This document shows, piece after piece, positions 1-6,558 of a DNA stretch of 11,227 bases. A model generated the notes under the pieces. That model was not told the DNA's origin. It did not search any database and worked only from the letters and a program-made list of their open reading frames with translations. The translations under genes and the position numbers were made by a program. Each line of letters begins with the position of its first letter. Position 1 is the stretch's first letter. Origin of the DNA: Caldifarciminota bacterium. GTDB lineage: Bacteria; Hydrothermota; Tepidihabitantia; Tepidihabitantales; JAOUPE01. The DNA lies in the NCBI GenBank assembly GCA_029880025.1, contig JAOUPE010000028.1, positions 1 through 11,227 of the forward strand, read 5' to 3'.

Positions 1-14
1 CTCATTTTTCACTC

Positions 15-43
15 ATTATTTCTTATCTCAATATTAGAGTCAA
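15..43 (-). promoter_or_regulatory. Promoter of a divergent gene running off the left edge
   Basis: On the minus strand a TTGACT -35 box (38-43) is followed by a 17-base spacer and AATAAT (15-20), one base from TATAAT. Nine bases further on is an ATG at 5-3, so a gene probably starts there and leaves the window; only its first codon is visible. The arrangement matches the other promoters in this window. Confidence 0.45.
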
Positions 44-88
44 ATCATTTCTTTGTCAACTGGCAACTTAAAAAGCCAGGCTTATCTC

Positions 89-116
89 TTGACTGTAGGC
101 TATTATCAGGTAAAAT
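89..116 (+). promoter_or_regulatory. Promoter of the endonuclease Q operon
   Basis: TTGACT (89-94), a 16-base spacer and TAAAAT (111-116). The ATG at 125 lies eight bases past the -10 box. A usual transcription start about seven bases past the -10 would fall at about 123, giving an almost leaderless message. The same TTGACT-16-TAAAAT pair recurs exactly at 4598-4625 and 10525-10552. Confidence 0.65.
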
Positions 117-124
117 GCCAAAAA

Positions 125-1378
125 ATGCAATTCATTGCTGATTTACATATCCATTCCAAATTCTCCCGAGCCACCAGCCATGATATGCTCATCCCTAAAA
201 TCGCTGAAACCGCAAAACTGAAAGGTATCCAATTACTCGGCACCGGTGATTTCACCCACCCGAAGTGGTTGGAATTACTGAAAAAAGATTTGAAGCCAAC
301 CGGCAATGGTCTTTATATCTGTAAGGACATTTATTTTGTTCTAACTACAGAAGTGAATAACATTTATACCAAAGATGCCAAGTTAAGACGAATCCATAAT
401 ATCATTTTTTCGCCAGATTTTAAAGATGTAGAAAGAATCAATAAATTTTTAGGCAAATACGGAAGTTTAGCCAGCGACGGCAGACCAATTCTTTCACTCG
501 ATTCTTATACGATGCTGGCTGAAATCAAAGAACTATCACCTGATTCTTTTATCGTGCCTTCCCATATCTGGACACCCTGGTTTTCGCTTTATGGCTCGAA
601 ATCTGGTTTTGATTCGATTGCAGCTTGTTTCGGTGATTTGAAGAGTGAAATTTTTGCTTTAGAGACTGGTTTATCATCTGACCCGGCAATGAACTGGCGG
701 CTTTCTGAACTCGATGCCTATACTCTAATCTCCAATTCGGATGCCCATTCACCATCAAGATTAGGTCGGGAAGCAAATGTCTTGGATTGTGAACTGTCTT
801 ACCATGAAATTCGCACGGTCCTAAAAACCAAGGACAAAAAGAAATTTCTCTATACCATCGAATTCTTTCCAGAAGAAGGTAAATACCACTATGACGGTCA
901 TCGGAATTGTAATGTCCGGCTTTCGCCCAAACAGTCGGTATTAAACGATGATTTATGCCCGGTCTGCGGGCGTCGTTTAACGATTGGCGTACTGCATCGA
1001 GTTGAATCCTTGGCTGACCGTGAACAAGGATTCGTTCCAGAAAATGCTATTCCATATAAGAATCTTGTGCCATTGGAAGAGATAATTGCTGATGCGTTAG
1101 GAGTAGGAAGAGATACCGTAGCGGTCCGAATGAAATACGACGTTTTGGTAAAAGCTTTCGATGGCGAGTTTAATGTGCTACTTTCCGCACCAATTGATGA
1201 TATTAAGCAACAAACCGATGAGCGAATCGCAATCGGTATCGATAAAATGCGGCGCGGCGATATTACCGTGCTTCCTGGTTATGACGGTGTGTTCGGAACC
1301 ATAAAAATATTCTCGGATGAAGAAAAAGAAGCCTCGGTTCAAGAAAAACCGGCTGGTGAGCAAATGAATCTCTTTTGA
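125..1378 (+). CDS. Endonuclease Q-like PHP-domain DNA repair nuclease
   Basis: Predicted 417-residue member of the endonuclease Q family, metal-dependent enzymes that nick DNA 5' of deaminated bases such as uracil and hypoxanthine. The N-terminal PHP domain shows its metal ligands: D6-L-H8-I-H10, GTGDFTHP near 39-46, E76, H147 and SNSDAH with D206 and H208. A zinc-binding insert follows, with C262 and the pair C278-x2-C281, then the family block after GVLHRVESLADR. A C-terminal helix-hairpin-helix-like stretch carries GIDKMRRGDITVLPGYDG. The protein ends in QMNLF, which resembles a bacterial sliding-clamp-binding peptide (Q-x-x-L-F). The ATG at 125 is preferred over an in-frame TTG at 53 because homology begins at MQFIADLHIH and the promoter boxes lie between the two. 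It heads an apparent five-gene operon. Family call is strong; in vivo substrate is inferred. Confidence 0.88.
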   Translation: MQFIADLHIHSKFSRATSHDMLIPKIAETAKLKGIQLLGTGDFTHPKWLELLKKDLKPTGNGLYICKDIYFVLTTEVNNIYTKDAKLRRIHNIIFSPDFKDVERINKFLGKYGSLASDGRPILSLDSYTMLAEIKELSPDSFIVPSHIWTPWFSLYGSKSGFDSIAACFGDLKSEIFALETGLSSDPAMNWRLSELDAYTLISNSDAHSPSRLGREANVLDCELSYHEIRTVLKTKDKKKFLYTIEFFPEEGKYHYDGHRNCNVRLSPKQSVLNDDLCPVCGRRLTIGVLHRVESLADREQGFVPENAIPYKNLVPLEEIIADALGVGRDTVAVRMKYDVLVKAFDGEFNVLLSAPIDDIKQQTDERIAIGIDKMRRGDITVLPGYDGVFGTIKIFSDEEKEASVQEKPAGEQMNLF

Positions 1379-1395
1379 TGCAACTACTAATTAAA

Positions 1396-1470
1396 CGAAT
1401 GATAACGAATTTATCGAAACATATTTTTTTGTCGAATATTCGTGATATTCGCTGTCATTCGGATAATTCG
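1396..1470. repeat. Array of CGAAT/ATTCG words forming an imperfect inverted repeat
   Basis: The 100-base gap between the endonuclease Q and HIT genes is built from CGAAT-type words at 1396, 1406, 1415 (CGAAA) and 1433, and their complement ATTCG at 1438, 1447, 1457 and 1466, spaced 9 or 10 bases apart. The left half 1396-1419 matches the reverse complement of 1438-1461 at 18 of 24 positions, so a long imperfect hairpin with an 18-base loop could form. No coding frame or promoter was seen in the gap. Confidence 0.7.
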
Positions 1471-1478
1471 CTTTTCTC

Positions 1479-2012
1479 ATGAAGTTACTCTGGGCGCCCT
1501 GGCGTATGGAATATATTAAAGAAAGCTCAAGACTTAAAACTCATAACTCAAAACGTTCTGGCTGTTTCATTTGTCAGGGTTTTAAAACTAAATCTTCAAA
1601 AAAATTGATACTTTATGCCAATTCGAACGCATTAGTCATGATGAATCGTTACCCCTATAATAATGGTCACTTGATGGTAGCACCGCGACGCCATGTCGGT
1701 GAAATTGAAAAACTCACCCCAAAAGAAAGAGATTCGGTATTTGAACTGGTTCAGAAATCGGTTAAAGTATTAAAAAAGGTTATGCGACCCGACGGTTTTA
1801 ATATCGGTGCCAATTTAGGTCAATATGCTGGTGCTGGTTTGCCTGGTCATTTTCACATTCATATTGTGCCGCGCTGGATTGGTGATGTGAACTATATGCC
1901 GCTCTTAACTGAAACCAAAGTCGTGTGCGAATATTTAGAAGAAACCTATAAACGACTTAAACCATATTTCATCGACCAAAAAATTAGGAGGTCAAGGCGA
2001 TGTCAGAAGTAA
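1479..2012 (+). CDS. HIT-family nucleotide hydrolase/phosphorylase
   Basis: A 177-residue histidine-triad protein of the Ap4A-phosphorylase/hydrolase-like branch, acting on nucleotide phosphoanhydrides or phosphoramidates in the cytoplasm. The N-terminus LLWAPWRMEYI is typical of this branch. C29-x2-C32 is a probable zinc pair with H72 (PRRH). The catalytic triad is GHFHIHIVPRW, with H124, H126 and H128. The basic tail after about residue 165 is a poor match to the family and overlaps the next gene by 13 bases. The ATG at 1479 begins exactly at the family start but has no clear Shine-Dalgarno site or promoter, so it is probably co-transcribed with the endonuclease Q gene. Exact substrate cannot be told from sequence. 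Confidence 0.88.
   Translation: MKLLWAPWRMEYIKESSRLKTHNSKRSGCFICQGFKTKSSKKLILYANSNALVMMNRYPYNNGHLMVAPRRHVGEIEKLTPKERDSVFELVQKSVKVLKKVMRPDGFNIGANLGQYAGAGLPGHFHIHIVPRWIGDVNYMPLLTETKVVCEYLEETYKRLKPYFIDQKIRRSRRCQK
1986..1992 (+). promoter_or_regulatory. Strong Shine-Dalgarno site for the GalT-like gene
   Basis: AGGAGGT, a full-strength ribosome binding site, lies seven bases before the ATG at 2000 and inside the end of the upstream HIT gene. It fixes the start of the GalT-like protein and shows that genes inside operons here use Shine-Dalgarno initiation. Confidence 0.85.
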
Positions 2013-3013
2013 GAAGGGATATTTTAACCGATACTTGGGTGATTGTCCAAACTGAAACAACCGAAATTCCTCTAAACCATCGAACCCCGAGAAAACCACC
2101 ATCGGTCTGTCCATTCTGCGTCGGGAATGAGTCACAGACCCCTTCGGAAATCTTTGCGATAAGAGCTGAAAATACCTTGCCGAATCAACCAGGCTGGCAG
2201 GTTCGGGTAGTTCCAAACAAAAAACCAGTTCTCCGCATCGAAGGTGAACTGAGCCGAGTCGGAGTAGGCATTCACGATAAAGTATCGGGCATTGGTGCTA
2301 ATGAAGTAATAATCGAAACTCCGGAGCATATTAAGAGTTTACACACTTTGAGTGCCAAACAAATTTCTTTGGTGTTGAAAGCCTATCGAGCACGTATCAT
2401 TGACCTTTATAAGGATAAAAGATTTAGATATGTTATGGTCTTTAAAGATTATGGTGCCTTAGCCGGCGCTTCGACGATTGAACACAGCCATTCGCAATTG
2501 ATTGCCTTGCCCGCTACTCCTCAGCAAATAAAAAGTGAACTTTCTGGTGCCCGAGCTTATTTCGAATATAAGGAACGCTGTATTTTCTGTGATATAATTG
2601 CCAACGAATTAGAAGACCGGTCACGCGTAATATTGGAAAATAACCTTTTTGTGGTGCTGGCACCTTATGCTTCAAGGTTTCCGTTTGAACTGCTTGTCTT
2701 CCCGAAAAGACATGCTTTTTCATTTGAAATGGTGACCGCAGAAGAGATTACGAATCTGGGTGAAGTCTTAAAACAAATAATGCAGGCTTTATATGATACT
2801 TTATCAGACCCGCCTTACAATTATGTCTTGCACACCGCACCCAATCTTTTGCCGCAGCGGGATTATTGGACCACGATTCGAGATGACTTTCACTGGCATT
2901 TAGAGATTATTCCCCGAATTAAACGCACTGACGGATTCGAATGGGGTTCAGGATTTTTTATTAATCCAGTCGCACCTGAGACAGTAGCATCAAAATTAAA
3001 AGAGAAGCTATGA
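2000..3013 (+). CDS. galT: GalT-like sugar-1-phosphate nucleotidylyltransferase
   Basis: A 337-residue member of the GalT branch of the HIT superfamily, which transfers a nucleotidyl group to or from a sugar 1-phosphate through a covalent uridylyl- or adenylyl-histidine. The N-terminus RRDILTDTWVIV is typical. C37-x2-C40 and H110 match the family zinc site. The active site reads GASTIEHSHSQ, with H162 and the probable nucleophile H164. The classical enzyme has HPH-x-Q there, so the Ser replaces a usual Pro. The second HIT-like half carries C193-x2-C196 and HWHLEIIPR (H298, H300). No galK, galE or galM is nearby. It follows another HIT gene and overlaps the next gene by ATGA. UDP-hexose chemistry is the default call; an ADP-glucose phosphorylase-type activity is a real alternative. 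Confidence 0.82.
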   Translation: MSEVRRDILTDTWVIVQTETTEIPLNHRTPRKPPSVCPFCVGNESQTPSEIFAIRAENTLPNQPGWQVRVVPNKKPVLRIEGELSRVGVGIHDKVSGIGANEVIIETPEHIKSLHTLSAKQISLVLKAYRARIIDLYKDKRFRYVMVFKDYGALAGASTIEHSHSQLIALPATPQQIKSELSGARAYFEYKERCIFCDIIANELEDRSRVILENNLFVVLAPYASRFPFELLVFPKRHAFSFEMVTAEEITNLGEVLKQIMQALYDTLSDPPYNYVLHTAPNLLPQRDYWTTIRDDFHWHLEIIPRIKRTDGFEWGSGFFINPVAPETVASKLKEKL

Positions 3014-3696
3014 TTAAAGCGGTAATCTTTGATTTAGATAATACCCTGGTCGATTTTATGAAATTAAAAGAAGTAGCAATCGATGCCGCGGTAGATGCGA
3101 TGATTGACGCTGGTTTAAAGATAAAGAAAGAAGAAGCCAAACAGAAAATTTATCAGGTTTATAGTGAAAAAGGTATTGAATATCAACAAGTCTTTGATAA
3201 ATTCCTTGAGCAAGAACTCGGCATAATTAATCCTAAAATTCAAGCTGCCGGTATTATCGCTTACCGTAGGGCTCGAGAAGGTGCGTTAGCACCATACCCG
3301 CATGTCCATATTGCCCTTTTAGAGTTAATGAAACAAGGTTTGAAATTAGCCGTGATCTCGGATGCACCAAGGCTGCAAGCCTGGCTTAGACTCTGTTCTT
3401 TAAATATCCATAACTATTTTGATGTCGTTGTCACTTTTGATGACACTGGTAAGCGAAAACCGGATCCGGAACCATTTCGAAAACTGCTCGACCTGTTAAA
3501 AGTTGAGGCAAAAGAAACAATCATGGTCGGTGATTGGGCAGAGCGGGATATTATTGGCGCCAAAGTATTGGGTATGAAAACGGTCTTTGCCCGGTATGGC
3601 GATACCTTTGGCACAAAGAATTCCGGTGCCGACTATGATATTGATGATATCCTTGAATTAATAAATATTGTGGATAAAGAAAATTCAAGAGGCTAA
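3010..3696 (+). CDS. HAD-superfamily phosphatase (subfamily IA)
   Basis: A 228-residue haloacid-dehalogenase-type hydrolase, predicted to remove phosphate from a small metabolite. Motif I is FDLDNTL with nucleophile D8 and acid/base D10. Motif II is S117 in AVISDAP. Motif III is K150 in RKPDP. Motif IV is GDWAERD with D175 and D180. An alpha-helical cap occupies about residues 15-95, as in the phosphoglycolate-phosphatase-like group. The start overlaps the galT stop (ATGA), implying translational coupling, and GAGAAG upstream could bind the ribosome. Position next to a GalT-like gene suggests a sugar phosphate or nucleotide by-product as substrate, but that is inference. Confidence 0.86.
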   Translation: MIKAVIFDLDNTLVDFMKLKEVAIDAAVDAMIDAGLKIKKEEAKQKIYQVYSEKGIEYQQVFDKFLEQELGIINPKIQAAGIIAYRRAREGALAPYPHVHIALLELMKQGLKLAVISDAPRLQAWLRLCSLNIHNYFDVVVTFDDTGKRKPDPEPFRKLLDLLKVEAKETIMVGDWAERDIIGAKVLGMKTVFARYGDTFGTKNSGADYDIDDILELINIVDKENSRG

Positions 3697-3714
3697 ACGC
3701 ACTACGCTTAACGC
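3694..3714. repeat. Three 7-base units filling the HAD-acpS gap
   Basis: The bases between the HAD stop codon and the acpS start read as TAAACGC, ACTACGC and TTAACGC, a perfect 7-base period with ACGC constant. The first unit contains the TAA stop of the HAD gene. Short, so chance is possible, but it resembles the 7-base array at 7568-7595 in design. Confidence 0.5.
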
Positions 3715-3717
3715 ATC

Positions 3718-4089
3718 ATGCCTATTTTTGGAATTGGAATTGATTTAGTTAAAGTTCAGCGAATCAAATCTGGTATAGAAAAATTCCCGGAAAGATTTCG
3801 TTCTCGAATTTTTACCCAAAATGAAATCACTTTCTGTGAAACACGGCAACATAAGTATCTTTCTTATGCTGCCCGGTTTGCCGTCAAAGAAGCATTTTCC
3901 AAAGCTCTGGGAACCGGGTTAAGAGGGAAAATCTCCTGGCAGGAAATCGAAGTTATTGACGACGAAAGGTCAAAACCAAATTTATTGATTACCGGCAAAG
4001 CCAAAAAGTTTCTGGGTAATCGCAAAGTTCATGTGAGTCTATCTCATACTGAAGAATATGCCACTGCCTTGGTAGTTATTGAAGAATAA
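3718..4089 (+). CDS. acpS: Holo-[acyl-carrier-protein] synthase
   Basis: A 123-residue AcpS that moves 4'-phosphopantetheine from coenzyme A to a serine of acyl carrier protein, activating it for fatty acid synthesis. GIGIDLV holds metal ligand D9. FAVKEAFSKALGTG (54-67) is the second signature, with metal ligand E58. VSLSHTEEYATA near the end (105-116) completes the fold. Length is normal. The ATG at 3718 directly precedes the conserved GIGIDLV, so the start is secure, although no Shine-Dalgarno site is visible just upstream. It is the last gene of the first plus-strand operon and converges on the acetyltransferase gene with 29 bases between them and no obvious terminator. Confidence 0.93.
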   Translation: MPIFGIGIDLVKVQRIKSGIEKFPERFRSRIFTQNEITFCETRQHKYLSYAARFAVKEAFSKALGTGLRGKISWQEIEVIDDERSKPNLLITGKAKKFLGNRKVHVSLSHTEEYATALVVIEE

Positions 4090-4118
4090 AAAACTGCAAA
4101 AGTATCAATAATAGAATT

Positions 4119-4556
4119 TTAAATGTCAGCCAATTCTTTCAGTTTTTTATCGGTTAATCTATACAATACCCAATCGTCAAACGGTTTGGCACCGAGTTTT
4201 TCATAAAATTTCCTGGCTGGATTCCAGTTTAAAGCCGCCCACTCAACTCTTTTACAACCAAATTCTTTAGCGAGTTTAATACAGTATTTCATTAATGCTT
4301 TTCCTACCCCTTTGTTACGATATTTCGGATTAACATATAAATCTTCGATATAGATTCCCGGACGACCGAGAAACGTCGAGTAATTATAAAAATATAAAAG
4401 AAAACCTGCGTTCCTGCCTTTTATTTCTGCAATCAAAACTTTAGCGACTGTTTTCTCGCTAAAAAGGGTTGACCGGAGTTGTTCTTCGTTTGCTTCGACC
4501 TGGTCTGACAATTTTTCAAATCTGGCAAGTTCATGGATATAAGACTTTTTAACCAC
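4119..4556 (-). CDS. GNAT acetyltransferase, diamine-acetyltransferase-like, N-terminally short
   Basis: A 145-residue GNAT-fold N-acetyltransferase resembling diamine/spermidine N1-acetyltransferases. GIYIEDLYVNPKYRNKGVGKALM (67-89) holds the acetyl-CoA loop RNKGVGKAL. EWAALNWNPARKFYEKLGAK and DDWVLYRL near the end are characteristic of the diamine type. Family members normally have 15-20 more residues at the front (an IRPAT-like beta strand and helix start). Here homology begins abruptly at residue 4-8 (KSYIHELARFEK), just after a three-copy 11-base repeat that contains the GTG start, and an in-frame TAA lies seven codons upstream. No promoter or Shine-Dalgarno site was found. It may be a 5'-truncated, decaying gene; the rest of the frame is intact. 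Confidence 0.8.
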   Translation of the reverse strand: MVKKSYIHELARFEKLSDQVEANEEQLRSTLFSEKTVAKVLIAEIKGRNAGFLLYFYNYSTFLGRPGIYIEDLYVNPKYRNKGVGKALMKYCIKLAKEFGCKRVEWAALNWNPARKFYEKLGAKPFDDWVLYRLTDKKLKELADI

Positions 4557-4586
4557 GAGATTAACACAAGATTATCACAAGATTTA
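4554..4586. repeat. Three 11-base tandem repeats at the acetyltransferase 5' end
   Basis: CACGAGATTAA (4554-4564), CACAAGATTAT (4565-4575) and CACAAGATTTA (4576-4586) are consecutive copies with an exact 11-base period, about one helical turn. The array lies between the moxR -35 box and the acetyltransferase frame, and its first copy supplies the acetyltransferase GTG. Confidence 0.75.
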
Positions 4587-4597
4587 ATTAAATGGGG

Positions 4598-4625
4598 TTG
4601 ACTTTTCTTTTCTCTTGAATAAAAT
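4598..4625 (+). promoter_or_regulatory. Promoter of the moxR-yceD-ruvX-mltG operon
   Basis: TTGACT (4598-4603), a 16-base spacer and TAAAAT (4620-4625), identical in both boxes and spacing to the endonuclease Q promoter. Transcription should begin near 4631-4632, right at the Shine-Dalgarno site, giving a 5' leader of only about 16 bases. Confidence 0.65.
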
Positions 4626-4630
4626 GTAAT

Positions 4631-4636
4631 GGGAGG
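4631..4636 (+). promoter_or_regulatory. Shine-Dalgarno site deciding the moxR start
   Basis: GGGAGG lies ten bases before the ATG at 4647. It favours that codon over the in-frame ATG at 4629, which sits only three bases past the -10 box and overlaps this site. Confidence 0.7.
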
Positions 4637-4646
4637 CAAAAATAAA

Positions 4647-5636
4647 ATGAACGGAAAAAATAGTGACATCGAGACCGTAAGGCAATTGAATTTAGCCCGT
4701 AAGAAAATCGAACAGGAAATCAACAAAGTTATTGTCGGACAGAAAGAGGTAATTGAACAGATACTTATTTGCGTATTGGCATCTGGACATGGACTTATTA
4801 TCGGTGTGCCCGGATTAGCCAAGACCCTGATGGTTAATACTTTGGCTAAAGTCTTAAAACTGGCATTCAATCGTATTCAATTTACCCCGGATTTGATGCC
4901 ATCCGATATCACCGGAACCGAAATTATCGAAGAAGATACTGGTAGCGGTCATCGCAAATTCCGCTTTGTCAAAGGACCAATCTTTGCCAATATCATTCTG
5001 GCGGATGAAATCAACCGAACCCCACCGAAAACCCAAGCTGCCCTGCTTCAGGCAATGCAGGAATATAATGTAACGATTGGTGGCGAAACTCATCCATTGC
5101 CATTACCATTTTTTGTGCTGGCGACCCAGAACCCGATTGAACTCGAAGGCACTTACCCTTTGCCCGAAGCACAACTCGATAGGTTCATGTTTAGTATCTA
5201 TATCGATTACCCGAGTCCGAACGAAGAGGTAGAGATTGTGAAGTCAACGACTTCGGCTTATGAGCCAAAACTTGATGCTGTGCTTAATGACAAAGAGATT
5301 ATACAATTGCAAAAGCTTTTGCGGCGCGTCCCGGTTTCCGATGATGTGCTAAGTTATGCGGTTCGGCTTGCCAGTTCGACTCGGCCCAATAATAACGATA
5401 CACCACAGTTCATAAAGGATTGGGTCAGTTGGGGTGCTGGACCACGTGCCTCGCAATACTTAATACTTGGTGCTAAAACCCATTCAATTTTGAGAGGTCG
5501 GTATACCCCAACTACCGACGATATCCGATTGGTGGCACAACCGGTCTTGCGCCATCGAATCGTCACCAACTTTAATGCCGAAGCCGAAGGCATAAAAGCC
5601 GACGATGTAGTAAAAAAACTTTTGGAAACATTATGA
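4647..5636 (+). CDS. MoxR-family AAA+ ATPase
   Basis: A 329-residue AAA+ ATPase of the MoxR group, chaperone-like machines that remodel or activate partner proteins, often with VWA-domain or DUF58 partners. Walker A is GVPGLAKT (53-60). Walker B is IILADE with D120 and E121, followed by INRTPPKTQAALLQAMQE. Sensor 1 is in VLATQNP (N162), then ELEGTYPLPEAQLDRF with a conserved arginine. The C-terminal lid holds WGAGPRASQYLILGAKTHSILRGR. Start chosen from the Shine-Dalgarno site. It ends in a 4-base ATGA overlap with the YceD-like gene. No DUF58 or VWA gene follows within this window, which is unusual for the family; the partner may lie elsewhere. Confidence 0.92.
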   Translation: MNGKNSDIETVRQLNLARKKIEQEINKVIVGQKEVIEQILICVLASGHGLIIGVPGLAKTLMVNTLAKVLKLAFNRIQFTPDLMPSDITGTEIIEEDTGSGHRKFRFVKGPIFANIILADEINRTPPKTQAALLQAMQEYNVTIGGETHPLPLPFFVLATQNPIELEGTYPLPEAQLDRFMFSIYIDYPSPNEEVEIVKSTTSAYEPKLDAVLNDKEIIQLQKLLRRVPVSDDVLSYAVRLASSTRPNNNDTPQFIKDWVSWGAGPRASQYLILGAKTHSILRGRYTPTTDDIRLVAQPVLRHRIVTNFNAEAEGIKADDVVKKLLETL

Positions 5637-6124
5637 AAAAGTCAGCACTTTTAACTTTAACTTCATTGGTTCAAGGTCAGAACCGACTTCACTTTACCTT
5701 ATCCGCCAAAGACTTAGCCGCGAATAAAGACTTAAAGATTTTAGATAAGGCTGAAGTTGAACTGGTCGCGCTTCGGTCGGGTGACAAGTTGCTGCTCGAG
5801 GGAGCCATCGATTTTCGGGTTGAAATCAACTGTGCAATCTGTGCCGAGACTTTTGTCAAAAACTATTCGGCACCGGTTCATGCCGAATATATAAAACAAA
5901 ATCCAAGGCTGGGTCGGTCAATACTTCTGACCAGTGATGAGATTGACCGGTCTTATTTTCAAAGCGAAACGATTGACCTGTTGCCTTTATTTCACGATAT
6001 CATTTTACTGGCGATTCCAATCGCTCCAACCTGTCGAGAAGAATGTAAAGGGATTTGCCCGAATTGCGGCGTAAATCTTAATTACGAAACTTGCCGGTGT
6101 GAAAAGGCGGCGACTAAGGCTTAA
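5633..6124 (+). CDS. YceD/DUF177-family protein
   Basis: A 163-residue member of the YceD (DUF177) family, linked in bacteria and plastids to 23S rRNA accumulation and large-subunit assembly. After a beta-rich N-terminal half (VELVALRSGDKLLLEGAID), the family marker C67-x2-C70 appears in NCAICAETF. The C-terminal zinc-like cluster is C134, C138, C142 and C145 (CKGICPNCGVNLN) plus C154 and C156. Start overlaps the moxR stop as ATGA. In most bacteria this gene is followed by rpmF (ribosomal protein L32); here ruvX follows after 14 bases and no rpmF is present. Function is by family only. Confidence 0.85.
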   Translation: MKKSALLTLTSLVQGQNRLHFTLSAKDLAANKDLKILDKAEVELVALRSGDKLLLEGAIDFRVEINCAICAETFVKNYSAPVHAEYIKQNPRLGRSILLTSDEIDRSYFQSETIDLLPLFHDIILLAIPIAPTCREECKGICPNCGVNLNYETCRCEKAATKA

Positions 6125-6138
6125 GCTATATTTCGGTC

Positions 6139-6558
6139 GTGGGAAGAATCTTGTGTCTTGATTTGGGTGAAAGAAGGGTGGGTCTGGCAATCAGTGATGA
6201 AACTCAAACCATTGCCCAAAGCCTCGATACCATAACCTTCAAAAACGAACCGGATTTGATTGCAACCTTAAAGCGCATTGCTGCCGAGCATAACATTTCT
6301 GAAATCGTAATCGGCAATCCGATAAGTCTTGCCGGCAAAAAGACGAAACGGAGTAATATGGTCGATTCCTTTCAGGCAAAACTGCAGAAATTTATCGACC
6401 TCCCGATTAAATTATTCGATGAGCGATTCACTTCCCAATTGGCGATTAGAATTCTGAGCGAGACTTACCGAAAACCACATCGCAAAAAAGCAGCGATTGA
6501 TAAACTGGCGGCAACTATCATCTTGGAAGATTATATCGCTGCCAAGAATAAAAATTAG
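6139..6558 (+). CDS. ruvX: Putative pre-16S rRNA nuclease RuvX/YqgF
   Basis: A 139-residue RNase H-fold nuclease of the YqgF family, implicated in trimming the 5' end of 16S rRNA. The N-terminus GRILCLDLGERRVGLAISD gives the first catalytic aspartate, D8. The EIVIGNP strand (55-61), FDERFTS (93-99) and AAIDKLAATIILEDYI with D121 are the remaining family landmarks. Length is typical. It starts with GTG, supported by homology starting at residue 2-3; no Shine-Dalgarno site is obvious. Its end overlaps the longest mltG frame by 62 bases. Family assignment is firm. Confidence 0.9.
   Translation: MGRILCLDLGERRVGLAISDETQTIAQSLDTITFKNEPDLIATLKRIAAEHNISEIVIGNPISLAGKKTKRSNMVDSFQAKLQKFIDLPIKLFDERFTSQLAIRILSETYRKPHRKKAAIDKLAATIILEDYIAAKNKN

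Noticed and set aside
60..79. CTGGC/GCCAG inverted repeat before the endonuclease Q promoter
   Set aside because: A 5-base stem with a 10-base loop and no T-run; too weak to call a terminator or operator.
53..124. TTG start for the endonuclease Q gene at 53
   Set aside because: The added residues match nothing in the family and the TTGACT/TAAAAT boxes lie within them; ATG 125 starts exactly at the conserved PHP motif.
4090..4118. Possible terminator between acpS and the acetyltransferase gene
   Set aside because: The 29-base gap is A/T-rich but has no stem followed by a T-run on either strand.
4433..4870. 145-codon minus-strand open frame over the moxR start
   Set aside because: It overlaps the moxR promoter and coding start and part of the acetyltransferase gene, and its translation shows no recognisable fold or motif.
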